A stretch of 64,000 bases of DNA, taken from Bacteroidales bacterium (GTDB taxonomy: Bacteria; Bacteroidota; Bacteroidia; Bacteroidales; UBA932). Location: contig JAFSXX010000034.1 in the NCBI GenBank assembly GCA_017443845.1, positions 1 to 64,000 on the forward strand, given 5' to 3'. A model generated the notes under the pieces. That model was not told the DNA's origin. It did not search any database and worked only from the letters and a program-made list of their open reading frames with translations. Shown piece by piece: positions 31,227 to 39,843 of the stretch (position 1 is its first letter; each line of letters opens with the position of its first letter). A program made the position numbers and the translations under genes.

Positions 31227-31628
31227 ATGAGAACAAGATTGTTACTGGCCGCGTTGCTGATATGTCTCCTTCCGGCGGTGGCCTCAGCCCAGAAGGAGCG
31301 CCCCACGAAGGAGCAGGTCAACCGTTACCGCGCCGTGAAGATGGCACGCCAGATCGGGCTCGATGCCGAGGATGAGAATGCTTTCGTGCCCCTCTACGAA
31401 GGATTCCAGAAGGAGATGGCCGTCATAATGCGCGAGTCCCGCCAGGGCCGTTCGGCGGAGGTGACCACCGATGAGCAGGCCGAGAGGAATATCCAGGCCG
31501 ACTTCCGGACCAGCCGGAAGGTGCTCGATTTGCGGGAGCGCTATTATGCGGAGTTCCGCAAAGTCCTGACTCCGCTCCAGATCCGGAAGATGTATGCCAT
31601 CGAAAAGCAGAATGCCTCGAAGGAGTGA
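31227..31628 (+). CDS. Spy/CpxP-like periplasmic protein
   Basis: The 133-residue protein has a clear signal peptide (MRTRLLLAALLICLLPAVASA) followed by a wholly helical, charged domain. The end, YAEFRKVLTPLQIRKMYAIE, resembles the LTPxQ motif of the Spy/CpxP/CnrX family of periplasmic chaperones and metal sensors. It starts 2 nt after the small membrane protein gene, making a sigma - membrane protein - periplasmic helical protein cassette. I see no His/Cys metal site, so misfolded protein or another envelope signal is as likely as metal. Confidence 0.68.
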   Translation: MRTRLLLAALLICLLPAVASAQKERPTKEQVNRYRAVKMARQIGLDAEDENAFVPLYEGFQKEMAVIMRESRQGRSAEVTTDEQAERNIQADFRTSRKVLDLRERYYAEFRKVLTPLQIRKMYAIEKQNASKE

Positions 31629-31770
31629 CATATTCCGGCTCCTGCTGATGTCGGTGATGCTGACCGATTTCTCGGCCGAGAAACGCGGCATCTCGCTCTA
31701 CAACGGAGCCTCCAGATGCCTTCTGATGCGCATTATCTGGAAATTCGACGCGGGGGTGCGTTGAATTTCC

Positions 31771-31778
31771 TATATTTG
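31771..31778 (+). promoter_or_regulatory. -7 promoter box for the PAS-like gene, 6 nt before ATG
   Basis: TATATTTG with only 6 nt to the ATG at 31785, so the predicted message is nearly leaderless. Confidence 0.55.
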
Positions 31779-31784
31779 CGTATT

Positions 31785-32138
31785 ATGAAAAGAGATTATT
31801 TCGAAGGGGCCGACGTGGCCGTTACGGTATGTGCCAAGGATGGTACCATACTGGATATGAACAAGAAATCCAAGAAGACTTTCCTTAAACCTGGTATGGG
31901 GGAGATAATCGGCGACAATGTCCTGGACTGCCATCCCGAACCCGCCCGCTCGATGCTGGCCGATATGCTCGCCCATCCGCGGACCAATGTCTATACCGTG
32001 GAGAAGGAGGGAGTCAAGAAACTCATTTTCCAGACTCCGTGGTATGACGGTGATGACTACGCTGGCTTTATGGAGCTCTCGATGGTGCTTCCCGAGGTCA
32101 TTCCCAACCGGGTCCGCAAACCCCGGACGCAGGAGTGA
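31785..32138 (+). CDS. Small PAS-domain-like cytoplasmic protein
   Basis: The 117-residue protein has no signal peptide or membrane segment. The order of strands and the AVTVCAKDGTILDMNKKS segment, followed by a MGEIIGDNVLDCHPEPAR loop and later KLIFQTPWYD, look like a stand-alone PAS domain of the type fused to DUF438 proteins. PAS domains bind small ligands or cofactors and sense redox or metabolites. The conserved-looking Cys-His (DCHPE) could bind a metal or haem, but that is speculative. It is separate from the sigma cluster because it has its own promoter. Confidence 0.62.
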   Translation: MKRDYFEGADVAVTVCAKDGTILDMNKKSKKTFLKPGMGEIIGDNVLDCHPEPARSMLADMLAHPRTNVYTVEKEGVKKLIFQTPWYDGDDYAGFMELSMVLPEVIPNRVRKPRTQE

Positions 32139-32140
32139 AT

Positions 32141-32171
32141 TTGATTTTAAGGATAAGTTTATTTAACTTTA
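32141..32171 (+). promoter_or_regulatory. Candidate promoter for the short-peptide/BspA operon
   Basis: TTG (32141-32143), 20-nt spacer and TAACTTTA (32164-32171), one mismatch to TAnnTTTG. The predicted leader is about 30 nt. Confidence 0.45.
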
Positions 32172-32209
32172 CACTGATTTTTTCAACTCTAACCAATCTA
32201 CCTAACAAT

Positions 32210-32362
32210 ATGAGGAAAAGTGCTTACACATCTCCGCTCGCAGAAGTTTCCATCCTCAAATCGGAGACTGTGATCTGTGCGAGCAACGGCGGTTCGACCG
32301 AGGACTTCGGCAACGGAACCGGCTTTTCTTTCGACCTGTTCGAAGGTGTGAAACCATTTTAA
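32210..32362 (+). CDS. Short 50-residue peptide upstream of the BspA-type lipoprotein gene
   Basis: A 50-codon open frame starts at ATG 32210 after a recognisable promoter and ends 13 nt before the next gene. The peptide (start MRKSAYTSPLAEVSILKSE, then VICASNGGSTEDFGN) has no signal peptide. Similar short Ser/Gly/acidic peptides occur in front of surface lipoprotein genes in Bacteroidota, but I cannot name a family. Its placement between promoter and lipoprotein gene suggests cotranscription and possibly a leader or partner role. Function is unknown. Confidence 0.55.
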   Translation: MRKSAYTSPLAEVSILKSETVICASNGGSTEDFGNGTGFSFDLFEGVKPF

Positions 32363-32375
32363 GGAGGACAGGACG

Positions 32376-34469
32376 ATGAAGAAATCTCTTATTATCCTTA
32401 CAGCTGCAGCCGCCCTACTGGCAGGCTGCCAGATGTCTGAAATCGTTCCCGGCATCAGCCGCGAGAGCAAAATCTTCACCGCGACGATCGAAGATGGGGC
32501 CACCAGGGCTGCTCTTCTGGCGGAAGGCGATCTTTATCACGTGGCCTGGAACCTGAACGACAAGATCCTTATCAACGGCGAGTATCCATATTATTCTACC
32601 GTCGGAGAGGTAACAACTACCTATTTCGTCCTCGATACCGTAGGACGCGATCCCGCGGATATCCCCGTGGCTCCCTACAAGGCTATCTATCCCATAAATG
32701 CGAGCCGCGGTCTTCCCGGAGTCCAGAATTATGTCCCCAACGGAACCGAGTTCATTCCGATGTATGCCGAGTCTTCCGATGAGAATCTGCTCTTCAAGAA
32801 CCTCGTCGGCCTGCTCAAACTCAACATCAAGACGGGTGAGACCGGCATCAAGGTCAAGAGTGTCGTAGTCACTGCCGACCAGCCCCTGAGCGGAACCTTC
32901 AAGGTGGAGAACAGCACCGCCGTCATCGAAGAGGGCCAGAAGAGCGTAACGCTGAACTGCGGCGAGGGTGTCGCGATCGGCGCCGATCCCGTGCCTTTCA
33001 TCATCAGCGTCCCCGCCGGCACATATACCGGAATGACCGTGAAGGTCTATACGACCGACGGCAAGGTGGCTTCCGTCAAGATGAAATCGAGCGCGAGCGT
33101 AACCATCGAGCGTTCGAAGGTATATGCCGCCGAGTTCCCCTTCAACGGATTCACCGCAATCGAGAACGTAGGCGGAGTTGCCCTCCTGCCTTCCGGACCT
33201 GACTTCAATACCGCGATCAAGATGCTGGTACTCGAAGATGAGAGCGCGTCGCATAATACCTACGACGAAGAGTGCGTGACCCGCATCGTCTTCAATAACC
33301 TCTGCACCGAAACTGAAGGCGTTCAGATTCAGGATCTCGCTTCCGAGAAGCCTGTATATCTGGTTTACGACAAGACTTCCGGCGTGGTGAGCATCAATAC
33401 CCCCGCAGAGACTCTGAAGGTCCCCGCTGACGCTTCCTATATGTTCGCATTCTTCGGCTCGATGAGGTATATCGACAACCTCAAGTGCCTCAATACGGAG
33501 GATGCCGAACTGATGAACCATATGTTCTGCTATGCGGGCCTTACCCATCGCGAACTCCAGGAGATCGACCTCAGCAACTTCAACACCGGGAACGTGACCA
33601 ACATGCGCTCGATGTTCAACGGCTGCCGCAATGTCAAGAAACTCGACTGCAGCAAGTTCGATACTTCCAATGTCACGGAGATGACATATATGTTCCAGTA
33701 CTGTATCAATCTGCTCGAACTTGACGTCTCGTCTTTCAATACCGATCAGGTAGAGACGATGGAAGCTATGTTCAAGGATTGCCAGAAACTCACTTCATTG
33801 GACCTCAGCCATTTCAATACTGAGAACGTGTCAACGATGAACTCCATGTTCTACGACTGTTATGCACTCGAGAATCTGAATGTCAGCGGTTTCAATACCG
33901 AGAACTGCATCAACCTGGGCTATATGTTCTACTATTGCGAGTCGCTCGTCAATCTGGACCTCTCCAGCTTCGATACTTCGAATGCCACCAACCTTGGCCG
34001 TATCTTCCAGCACTGCCACAACCTGCTGGAGGTCAAGACCCCCAACTTCAGCTTTGCAAGCGCTACTGAGGTGCGTTCGTTCTACAACCGCTGCGATGCC
34101 ATCCAGGTGATCGATGTCAGTATGATCGACGGAGGTGAGAATCTCACCAGCGGCACCACTACCGGTTATTTCTTCTTCCATTGCAAGAATCTCCGCGAGC
34201 TGAAGTGCGGTGACACTTTCAGGTTCGGCTGCAAACCTTCCTGCTTCTTCAGTTATACGAATTCCAGCTATGAGAACCGTCCCGGTTCCGTCTTTGGAGG
34301 TCTTACTGTTTACTGCGACCAGGATATCGCAGACTGGCTCGCTACCACCGGTCTCCGCTGGCTCCCCGTCGGACACAATTCTGACGGCGTGCCTACCGAC
34401 CCGATTCCTGTTACATTCAAGCATTATCAGACAGGAAACGAGCTCACTGTCGAGTGGTCAGCTCCTTAA
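32376..34469 (+). CDS. BspA-type surface lipoprotein with fimbrillin-like N-terminus and DUF285 repeats
   Basis: The 697-residue protein starts with a lipoprotein signal (AAALLAGC) and a fimbrillin-like domain (TRAALLAEGDLYHVAW, DKILINGEY). From about residue 370 to 590 there are seven to eight ~24-residue repeats of the form NVTNMRSMFNGC followed by LDLSHFNT. These are the DUF285/BspA leucine-rich repeats known from surface adhesins of oral and gut bacteria. A strong Shine-Dalgarno (AAGGAGG) precedes the ATG. The short peptide gene lies 13 nt upstream and is probably in the same transcript. Adhesion to host or other bacteria is inferred from the family. Confidence 0.88.
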   Translation: MKKSLIILTAAAALLAGCQMSEIVPGISRESKIFTATIEDGATRAALLAEGDLYHVAWNLNDKILINGEYPYYSTVGEVTTTYFVLDTVGRDPADIPVAPYKAIYPINASRGLPGVQNYVPNGTEFIPMYAESSDENLLFKNLVGLLKLNIKTGETGIKVKSVVVTADQPLSGTFKVENSTAVIEEGQKSVTLNCGEGVAIGADPVPFIISVPAGTYTGMTVKVYTTDGKVASVKMKSSASVTIERSKVYAAEFPFNGFTAIENVGGVALLPSGPDFNTAIKMLVLEDESASHNTYDEECVTRIVFNNLCTETEGVQIQDLASEKPVYLVYDKTSGVVSINTPAETLKVPADASYMFAFFGSMRYIDNLKCLNTEDAELMNHMFCYAGLTHRELQEIDLSNFNTGNVTNMRSMFNGCRNVKKLDCSKFDTSNVTEMTYMFQYCINLLELDVSSFNTDQVETMEAMFKDCQKLTSLDLSHFNTENVSTMNSMFYDCYALENLNVSGFNTENCINLGYMFYYCESLVNLDLSSFDTSNATNLGRIFQHCHNLLEVKTPNFSFASATEVRSFYNRCDAIQVIDVSMIDGGENLTSGTTTGYFFFHCKNLRELKCGDTFRFGCKPSCFFSYTNSSYENRPGSVFGGLTVYCDQDIADWLATTGLRWLPVGHNSDGVPTDPIPVTFKHYQTGNELTVEWSAP

Positions 34470-34479
34470 TGGCTGTTGA

Positions 34480-35598
34480 TCAGACAATAAGACTGATGAT
34501 CCCGGAGGCCAGGCGAGAAGCCGCTCCGGGATTTTTCATCATTTGGCGCAGCTCGGCGCAGTCAGCCTTGAGGGCGGAGCGGCGGGCGGGGTCGAAGACG
34601 AGAGAGTCGAGCTCCTTGAGAATGTTTTCGGGGGTGCAGTCGTCCTGCAGGAGTTCCCGGACGGCGGGACGGCCGAGAATTATGTTCGGCAGGCTGACAT
34701 CCTTGATGCGGACCACCAGCTTGGCAAGAAGCCAGGTGATGCGGCTGAAACCGTAGCAGACGGTCTGGGGTACTCCAACAAGTGCCGCCTCGAGCGAGGC
34801 GGTGCCCGAGCAGACTACGGCGGCCGTGGCTTCGCGCAGCAGGTCGCAGGTCTCTCCGTAGCGCACCTCGATGCGGGAGTCCCCGGGCAGGAAGGCGGCG
34901 TATTCGTCTTGAGTGAACCTGTCAACCCCGGCTATTACAAGGCGGTACGGGGACCATTTTCCGGAGGCCTCCATAAGTTTTTCAAGTTGCCCCAGGCGCG
35001 GCATCATCCATTTGAGCTCGGCCCTGCGGCTGCCCGGCAGAAGGGCGATCACGGGACGCCCGTCAGGGGTGGGGAAGGGGGCGTCTCCCTGCGGCTCTCC
35101 CACGCTGTCCGCCAGCGGATTGCCGTAGTAATGGGCCTTCACTCCGAGTTTCGCGAAATACTCCACCTCGAACGGGAAGATGACGAACAGTTCGTCCACG
35201 TAGCGGCGTATCCACCTGATGCGCCCCTCTCCGCGCGCCCATAGCTTCGGGGCTATGTAGTAGAAGACCCTGATGCCGTGCCTGTGCGCGTAGCGGGCCA
35301 CCCTTAGGTTGAATGCCGGCTGGTCTATCAGGATCAGCACGTCGGGCTTCCAGCTGAGCGCATCCTCGCAGGTCGTCCGCAGGTCGGCCAGCAGGCGTCC
35401 CGCCTTTGCGGCCACCTCCGCGAAACCCATGACGGCGCTCTCCCCATAGTGGCGGAAAAGGGTTCCGCCCGCGGCCTTCATCGCGTCGCCTCCGCGGTAG
35501 CGGAATTCGGAGGCGGGGTCCTTCTCTGCGAGGGCCCGCATCAGCGCGGCTCCGTGGAGGTCGCCCGAGGCCTCGCCTGCTATGAGGTAGTAACGCAT
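34480..35598 (-). CDS. lpxB: Lipid-A-disaccharide synthase
   Basis: The 372-residue GT19 enzyme joins UDP-diacylglucosamine and lipid X to form the lipid A disaccharide at the inner-membrane face. It begins YYLIAGEASGDLHGAALMRAL, the family signature, and has FYYIAPKLWARGEGRI, GNPLADSV and LLPGSRRAELKWMMP, followed by CSGTASLEAALVGVPQTVCY near the nucleotide site. The length is normal. It follows surE by 14 nt in a two-gene operon. The last codons overlap a terminator serving the convergent BspA-type gene. Confidence 0.96.
   Translation of the reverse strand: MRYYLIAGEASGDLHGAALMRALAEKDPASEFRYRGGDAMKAAGGTLFRHYGESAVMGFAEVAAKAGRLLADLRTTCEDALSWKPDVLILIDQPAFNLRVARYAHRHGIRVFYYIAPKLWARGEGRIRWIRRYVDELFVIFPFEVEYFAKLGVKAHYYGNPLADSVGEPQGDAPFPTPDGRPVIALLPGSRRAELKWMMPRLGQLEKLMEASGKWSPYRLVIAGVDRFTQDEYAAFLPGDSRIEVRYGETCDLLREATAAVVCSGTASLEAALVGVPQTVCYGFSRITWLLAKLVVRIKDVSLPNIILGRPAVRELLQDDCTPENILKELDSLVFDPARRSALKADCAELRQMMKNPGAASRLASGIISLIV
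34499..34537 (+). terminator. Terminator of the BspA-type gene, lying inside the lpxB 3' end
   Basis: ATCCCGGAG (34499-34507) pairs with CTCCGGGAT (34524-34532), then a T tract. It is read on the plus strand about 30 nt past the lipoprotein stop and lies within the coding end of lpxB. Confidence 0.75.
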
Positions 35599-35612
35599 GT
35601 GTTATCCTGATG

Positions 35613-36413
35613 TCAGAGTTTCCAGTTTTGCGATATGGTGTCGGCGAAAGCGTAGTCGGTGCTGTCGAGCTTGACCGGGGTGATAGTGATATAGCCGCTC
35701 TTGACGGCCATATAATCGCCTGTGATACCCTCGCCGTTAGCCGGAATCTCGGCCGATTTCTCGAGGTTCTCATATACTCCGCGCATCACATAGCAGGGGC
35801 GGCCTTCGGCGTCGGTCTCGGGATCGTATTCGCGGACCCAGCGGCCGCGTCCCATACGGGTCACACGGATACCCTTGACGCACTCCGGCGCCATATCGGG
35901 GAAGTTTATATTGAGATATGTCCCCTTGGGGATGCCGTTGCGGAGCGCCTCTTCGAGCAGCTGCGGGCCGAACCGCTCGACTACCGAAAAGTCGGCTTCG
36001 GGATCGTGCGAGTCGAGCGAGAATCCGATCGAGGGCACATCGTAAATGCAGCCTTCGGCGGTCGCACCGAGGGTGCCGGAATATACGGTGGCGACCGATG
36101 CGTTGGTGCCGTGGTTGATGCCGGACATCAGCAGGTCGGGCCTGCGCCCCTCTTCGAGGAATATGCGCATCCCCATCTTGACGCAGTCAGCGGGCGTTCC
36201 CGTGAGGGTGAAGATGCGGAGCCCCGCCTCTTCCGAGACGGTCTCGAGATACATCGGGGTGCGGAGGGTGAGGGCGGCAGATTTTGCCGACTGCGGCTCC
36301 TTGGGGGCCACCACGGTCACGTTTCCGTAGCGGCGCATCATCTTGGCGAGCAGGTGTATGCCGCGCGCCTGGATGCTGTCGTCGTTGGTAATGAGAATTT
36401 CCCTTTGTTCCAT
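35613..36413 (-). CDS. surE: 5'/3'-nucleotidase SurE
   Basis: The 266-residue metal-dependent phosphatase has the SurE signature at the N-terminus (EILITNDDSIQARGIHLL, Asp-Asp metal ligands), followed by VVAPKEPQSAKSAALTL, TGTPADCVKMG and MSGINHGTNAS with the metal-binding Asn. SurE hydrolyses nucleoside monophosphates and may help recycle nucleotides in stationary phase. The ATG at 36413 was preferred to one three codons earlier, because that one would overlap the -7 box. The box lies only 6 nt upstream, so no ribosome binding site is expected. It is cotranscribed with lpxB. Confidence 0.95.
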   Translation of the reverse strand: MEQREILITNDDSIQARGIHLLAKMMRRYGNVTVVAPKEPQSAKSAALTLRTPMYLETVSEEAGLRIFTLTGTPADCVKMGMRIFLEEGRRPDLLMSGINHGTNASVATVYSGTLGATAEGCIYDVPSIGFSLDSHDPEADFSVVERFGPQLLEEALRNGIPKGTYLNINFPDMAPECVKGIRVTRMGRGRWVREYDPETDAEGRPCYVMRGVYENLEKSAEIPANGEGITGDYMAVKSGYITITPVKLDSTDYAFADTISQNWKL

Positions 36414-36419
36414 AGGTCG

Positions 36420-36427
36420 CAAAGGTA
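36420..36427 (-). promoter_or_regulatory. -7 promoter box for surE-lpxB, 6 nt before ATG
   Basis: TACCTTTG on the minus strand, 6 nt before the surE ATG. Confidence 0.55.
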
Positions 36428-36455
36428 CAAAATTTCACCGTATAATAATTTTTGT

Positions 36456-36463
36456 TACTTTTG
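36456..36463 (+). promoter_or_regulatory. -7 promoter box for gapA
   Basis: TACTTTTG, 37 nt before the ATG; divergent from the surE promoter 30 nt away. Confidence 0.5.
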
Positions 36464-36473
36464 CTGATTATAA

Positions 36474-37502
<1,029 letters not shown>

Positions 37503-37524
37503 CAGCATCTGACATACAATCTGG

Positions 37525-37553
37525 AAGGCCGGTTCGATACCGGCCTTTTTTTT
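37525..37553 (+). terminator. Rho-independent terminator of gapA
   Basis: AAGGCCGG (37525-37532), 7-nt loop, CCGGCCTT (37540-37547) and a run of T, 23 nt past the stop codon. Confidence 0.9.
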
Positions 37554-37574
37554 GACTTTTCCCCGATAAAAAGT

Positions 37575-37582
37575 TATTTTTG
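37575..37582 (+). promoter_or_regulatory. -7 promoter box for the 4HB-HAMP protein/trkH operon
   Basis: TATTTTTG, 26 nt before the ATG at 37609, just after the gapA terminator. Confidence 0.5.
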
Positions 37583-37608
37583 TAAGTTATATCATAAAAC
37601 GAAGGTCT

Positions 37609-38397
37609 ATGGCTAAGAACAAAGGGATAGGAATCAAGAGAAGGGTGCTCCTGGGATGCGTCGTCCTGGGCCTGATCCTCTTCTTCTCGAGTATAATATC
37701 GCTGTATGAGATGCGTTCCACCAATAAGTTCGTCTCCGATGTCATCGCCGACAATGTCAGGGGCATCGACGCGGCCAAGGAACTGCTCAATATAGCCGAG
37801 GAGAACAACCTCAGCCTCATGGCTGGTATCGACAAGGATTTCTCGACGGTCGATTCGGTCCGCGTGGAGGATTTCGGAACCCGTTTCAACGAGCTCAGGA
37901 GTTCGTTCATGACGGCTTCCGAGAGGCGGGCCGCCGACTCGGTGATGTATTCCTATGCCGCCTATATGCAGGTCGTCGGCGAGGCCGAGAAAGTTTGGGA
38001 ATTCGATGAGTTCATCCGCCGCGAATGGTTCTTCGACCGCCTCCAGCCGGTTTATCTCAAGTTCCGCGGCTATCTCAGCCAGTTGACCAATGAGAGCGAG
38101 AAGACCCTTATCCGCAACTCGCAGAACCTCCAGGAGAATTATCACCGCAGCGCGATGCCTTCGTTCATCTCGATGATCCTGACCCTCGTACTGGTGGTCC
38201 TCTTCAATTACTACCTCAACTATTATGTCATCAACCCGCTCCTGAAGGTCAACCGCGATATCAAGGCCTACAGGCAGTTCGGACGCAAATACGATGTCAA
38301 GCTCGACAGCGGCGACGAGATTGCGGAACTCAACTCCAACATAAAGGACCTGGTCGATCTCAACCAGTCGTATAAGAAACAACTCCAGAAGCAGTGA
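37609..38397 (+). CDS. 4HB-HAMP sensor-like membrane protein without output domain
   Basis: The 262-residue protein has a first transmembrane helix (residues ~13-32), a helical periplasmic domain of ~140 residues like a four-helix-bundle chemoreceptor sensor, a second transmembrane helix (~185-203) and a HAMP-like region (NPLLKVNRDIKAYRQFGRKYDVKLDSGDEIAELNSNI begins it). It then stops, with no kinase, methyl-accepting or cyclase domain. The stop overlaps the GTG start of trkH (GTGA), so the two are translationally coupled. It could relay a periplasmic signal directly to the potassium channel or to an unlinked partner; this is an inference from gene order. Confidence 0.72.
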   Translation: MAKNKGIGIKRRVLLGCVVLGLILFFSSIISLYEMRSTNKFVSDVIADNVRGIDAAKELLNIAEENNLSLMAGIDKDFSTVDSVRVEDFGTRFNELRSSFMTASERRAADSVMYSYAAYMQVVGEAEKVWEFDEFIRREWFFDRLQPVYLKFRGYLSQLTNESEKTLIRNSQNLQENYHRSAMPSFISMILTLVLVVLFNYYLNYYVINPLLKVNRDIKAYRQFGRKYDVKLDSGDEIAELNSNIKDLVDLNQSYKKQLQKQ

Positions 38398-39842
38398 ACA
38401 TAGGAATCATATCCCGCAATGTAGGAATCGCGCTTATCTGCAACGCGATCTTTATGCTGCTCTCAGCGGCGGTCTCGGCCGTATATGGCTTCGATTCCGC
38501 ATTCTCCCCGCTGCTGCTGAGTTCGCTCATAACATTCCTGTTCGGTATATTCCCCCTTATCTTCGTCCGCAGGGGCAATGATATCAACATCCGCGAGGGC
38601 ATAGCGATCCTCATCCTGGCCTGGCTGCTGAGCTGTATATTCGGAATGCTCCCCTATATCCTCTGGGGAGGGGAGTTCAGCGTGGTCAACGCCTGGTTCG
38701 AGAGCACCTCGGGAATCACCACCACCGGCGCCACGATCCTCAACGATATCGAGGCACTGCCTCACGGCCTGCTTTTCTGGCGCTCATCGTCGCACTATAT
38801 CGGCGGTTTGGGAGTCGTAGTTTTTATGATGATGATTCTCCCTTCGTTCGGCTCGGTCCGCTTCAAGATGAGCAAGATGGAGATGAGCGACATCTCGAAG
38901 GACAATTACCACTATGTCTCCGACAAGTTCGTCAGGGTGGTGGTCACGGTCTATGTCGGCCTCACCGTAACCGCCATCGCAGCCCTGGTGCTTGCCGGAA
39001 TGCCGCTCTTCGATGCAGTCAACCATGCCTTCAGCGTCTGCGCCACGGGCGGATTCAGTACCAAAAACCTCTCGATAGCGGCTTATGACTCAGTTCTCAT
39101 AGAGTCGATCCTGATGACATATATGATCCTCGCGAGCCTCCATTTCGGCCTTATCTACGCATCATTCGCCACCCGTTCTTTCAAGGTGTTCCAGAATCCG
39201 GTGACCCAGTTCTACCTGGGTACCATCCTGGTCTCCTCAGTGGCGGTAGGCCTCAATATCTGGGCCGGCGGAGTTGTCCAGGGATTCGGACAGGCGATGA
39301 GGGTCTCTTTCTTCGAGGTCATCTCCACGATCTCCACCACCGGATTCGCAATAGCCGATACCAACGGATGGCCCATCTTCAGTACCCTGATCCTCCTGGC
39401 CGTCGCCATCCAGTGCGGCTGCTCCGGATCCACCACCAGCGGCCTGCGCTCCGACCGTGTGCTGATTATCAACAAGGCCGCCAAGGCGCAGATCACCAAG
39501 CTCGCGCACCCCAGCGCCGTGGTCCAGATCCGCTCCGGCAAGAGCATCATCGACATCGAACTTCTCTCGAGCGTCTCGATATATGTAATAATGTACTTCC
39601 TGATGACATTCCTTTTCGCCCTGATATACTCCTTCTTCGGATTCGACCTGCTCGAGACTCTCGGCGTCTCGGTTTCGATGATGAGCAACGTGGGGCCCGC
39701 ATTCGGCTCGGTGGGTACGATGGCCAATTTCGCTGACGTCGCCCCGCTGGCCAAATGGATAATGGGCATCCAGATGATCATCGGCCGTCTGGGCATCTAT
39801 TCGGCCCTTATGATTGTGACACTCTTCAGCAGGAGGCATTAG
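38394..39842 (+). CDS. trkH: TrkH-family potassium uptake protein
   Basis: The 482-residue membrane protein has the repeated pore-loop pattern of SKT transporters: WFESTSGITTTGATIL, FSVCATGGFSTKNL, ISTISTTGFAIAD and a fourth loop VSMMSNVGPAFGS. It would let K+ into the cell through the inner membrane. The start is a GTG overlapping the previous stop, with the first transmembrane helix following at once. No trkA regulator is adjacent, unlike the common trkA-trkH pairing. The next gene begins 2 nt later. Confidence 0.93.
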   Translation: MNIGIISRNVGIALICNAIFMLLSAAVSAVYGFDSAFSPLLLSSLITFLFGIFPLIFVRRGNDINIREGIAILILAWLLSCIFGMLPYILWGGEFSVVNAWFESTSGITTTGATILNDIEALPHGLLFWRSSSHYIGGLGVVVFMMMILPSFGSVRFKMSKMEMSDISKDNYHYVSDKFVRVVVTVYVGLTVTAIAALVLAGMPLFDAVNHAFSVCATGGFSTKNLSIAAYDSVLIESILMTYMILASLHFGLIYASFATRSFKVFQNPVTQFYLGTILVSSVAVGLNIWAGGVVQGFGQAMRVSFFEVISTISTTGFAIADTNGWPIFSTLILLAVAIQCGCSGSTTSGLRSDRVLIINKAAKAQITKLAHPSAVVQIRSGKSIIDIELLSSVSIYVIMYFLMTFLFALIYSFFGFDLLETLGVSVSMMSNVGPAFGSVGTMANFADVAPLAKWIMGIQMIIGRLGIYSALMIVTLFSRRH

Positions 39843-39843
39843 G

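Noticed and set aside
31612..31764. 50-codon open frame overlapping the end of the Spy-like gene
   Set aside because: No promoter, ribosome site or recognisable feature; most likely chance.
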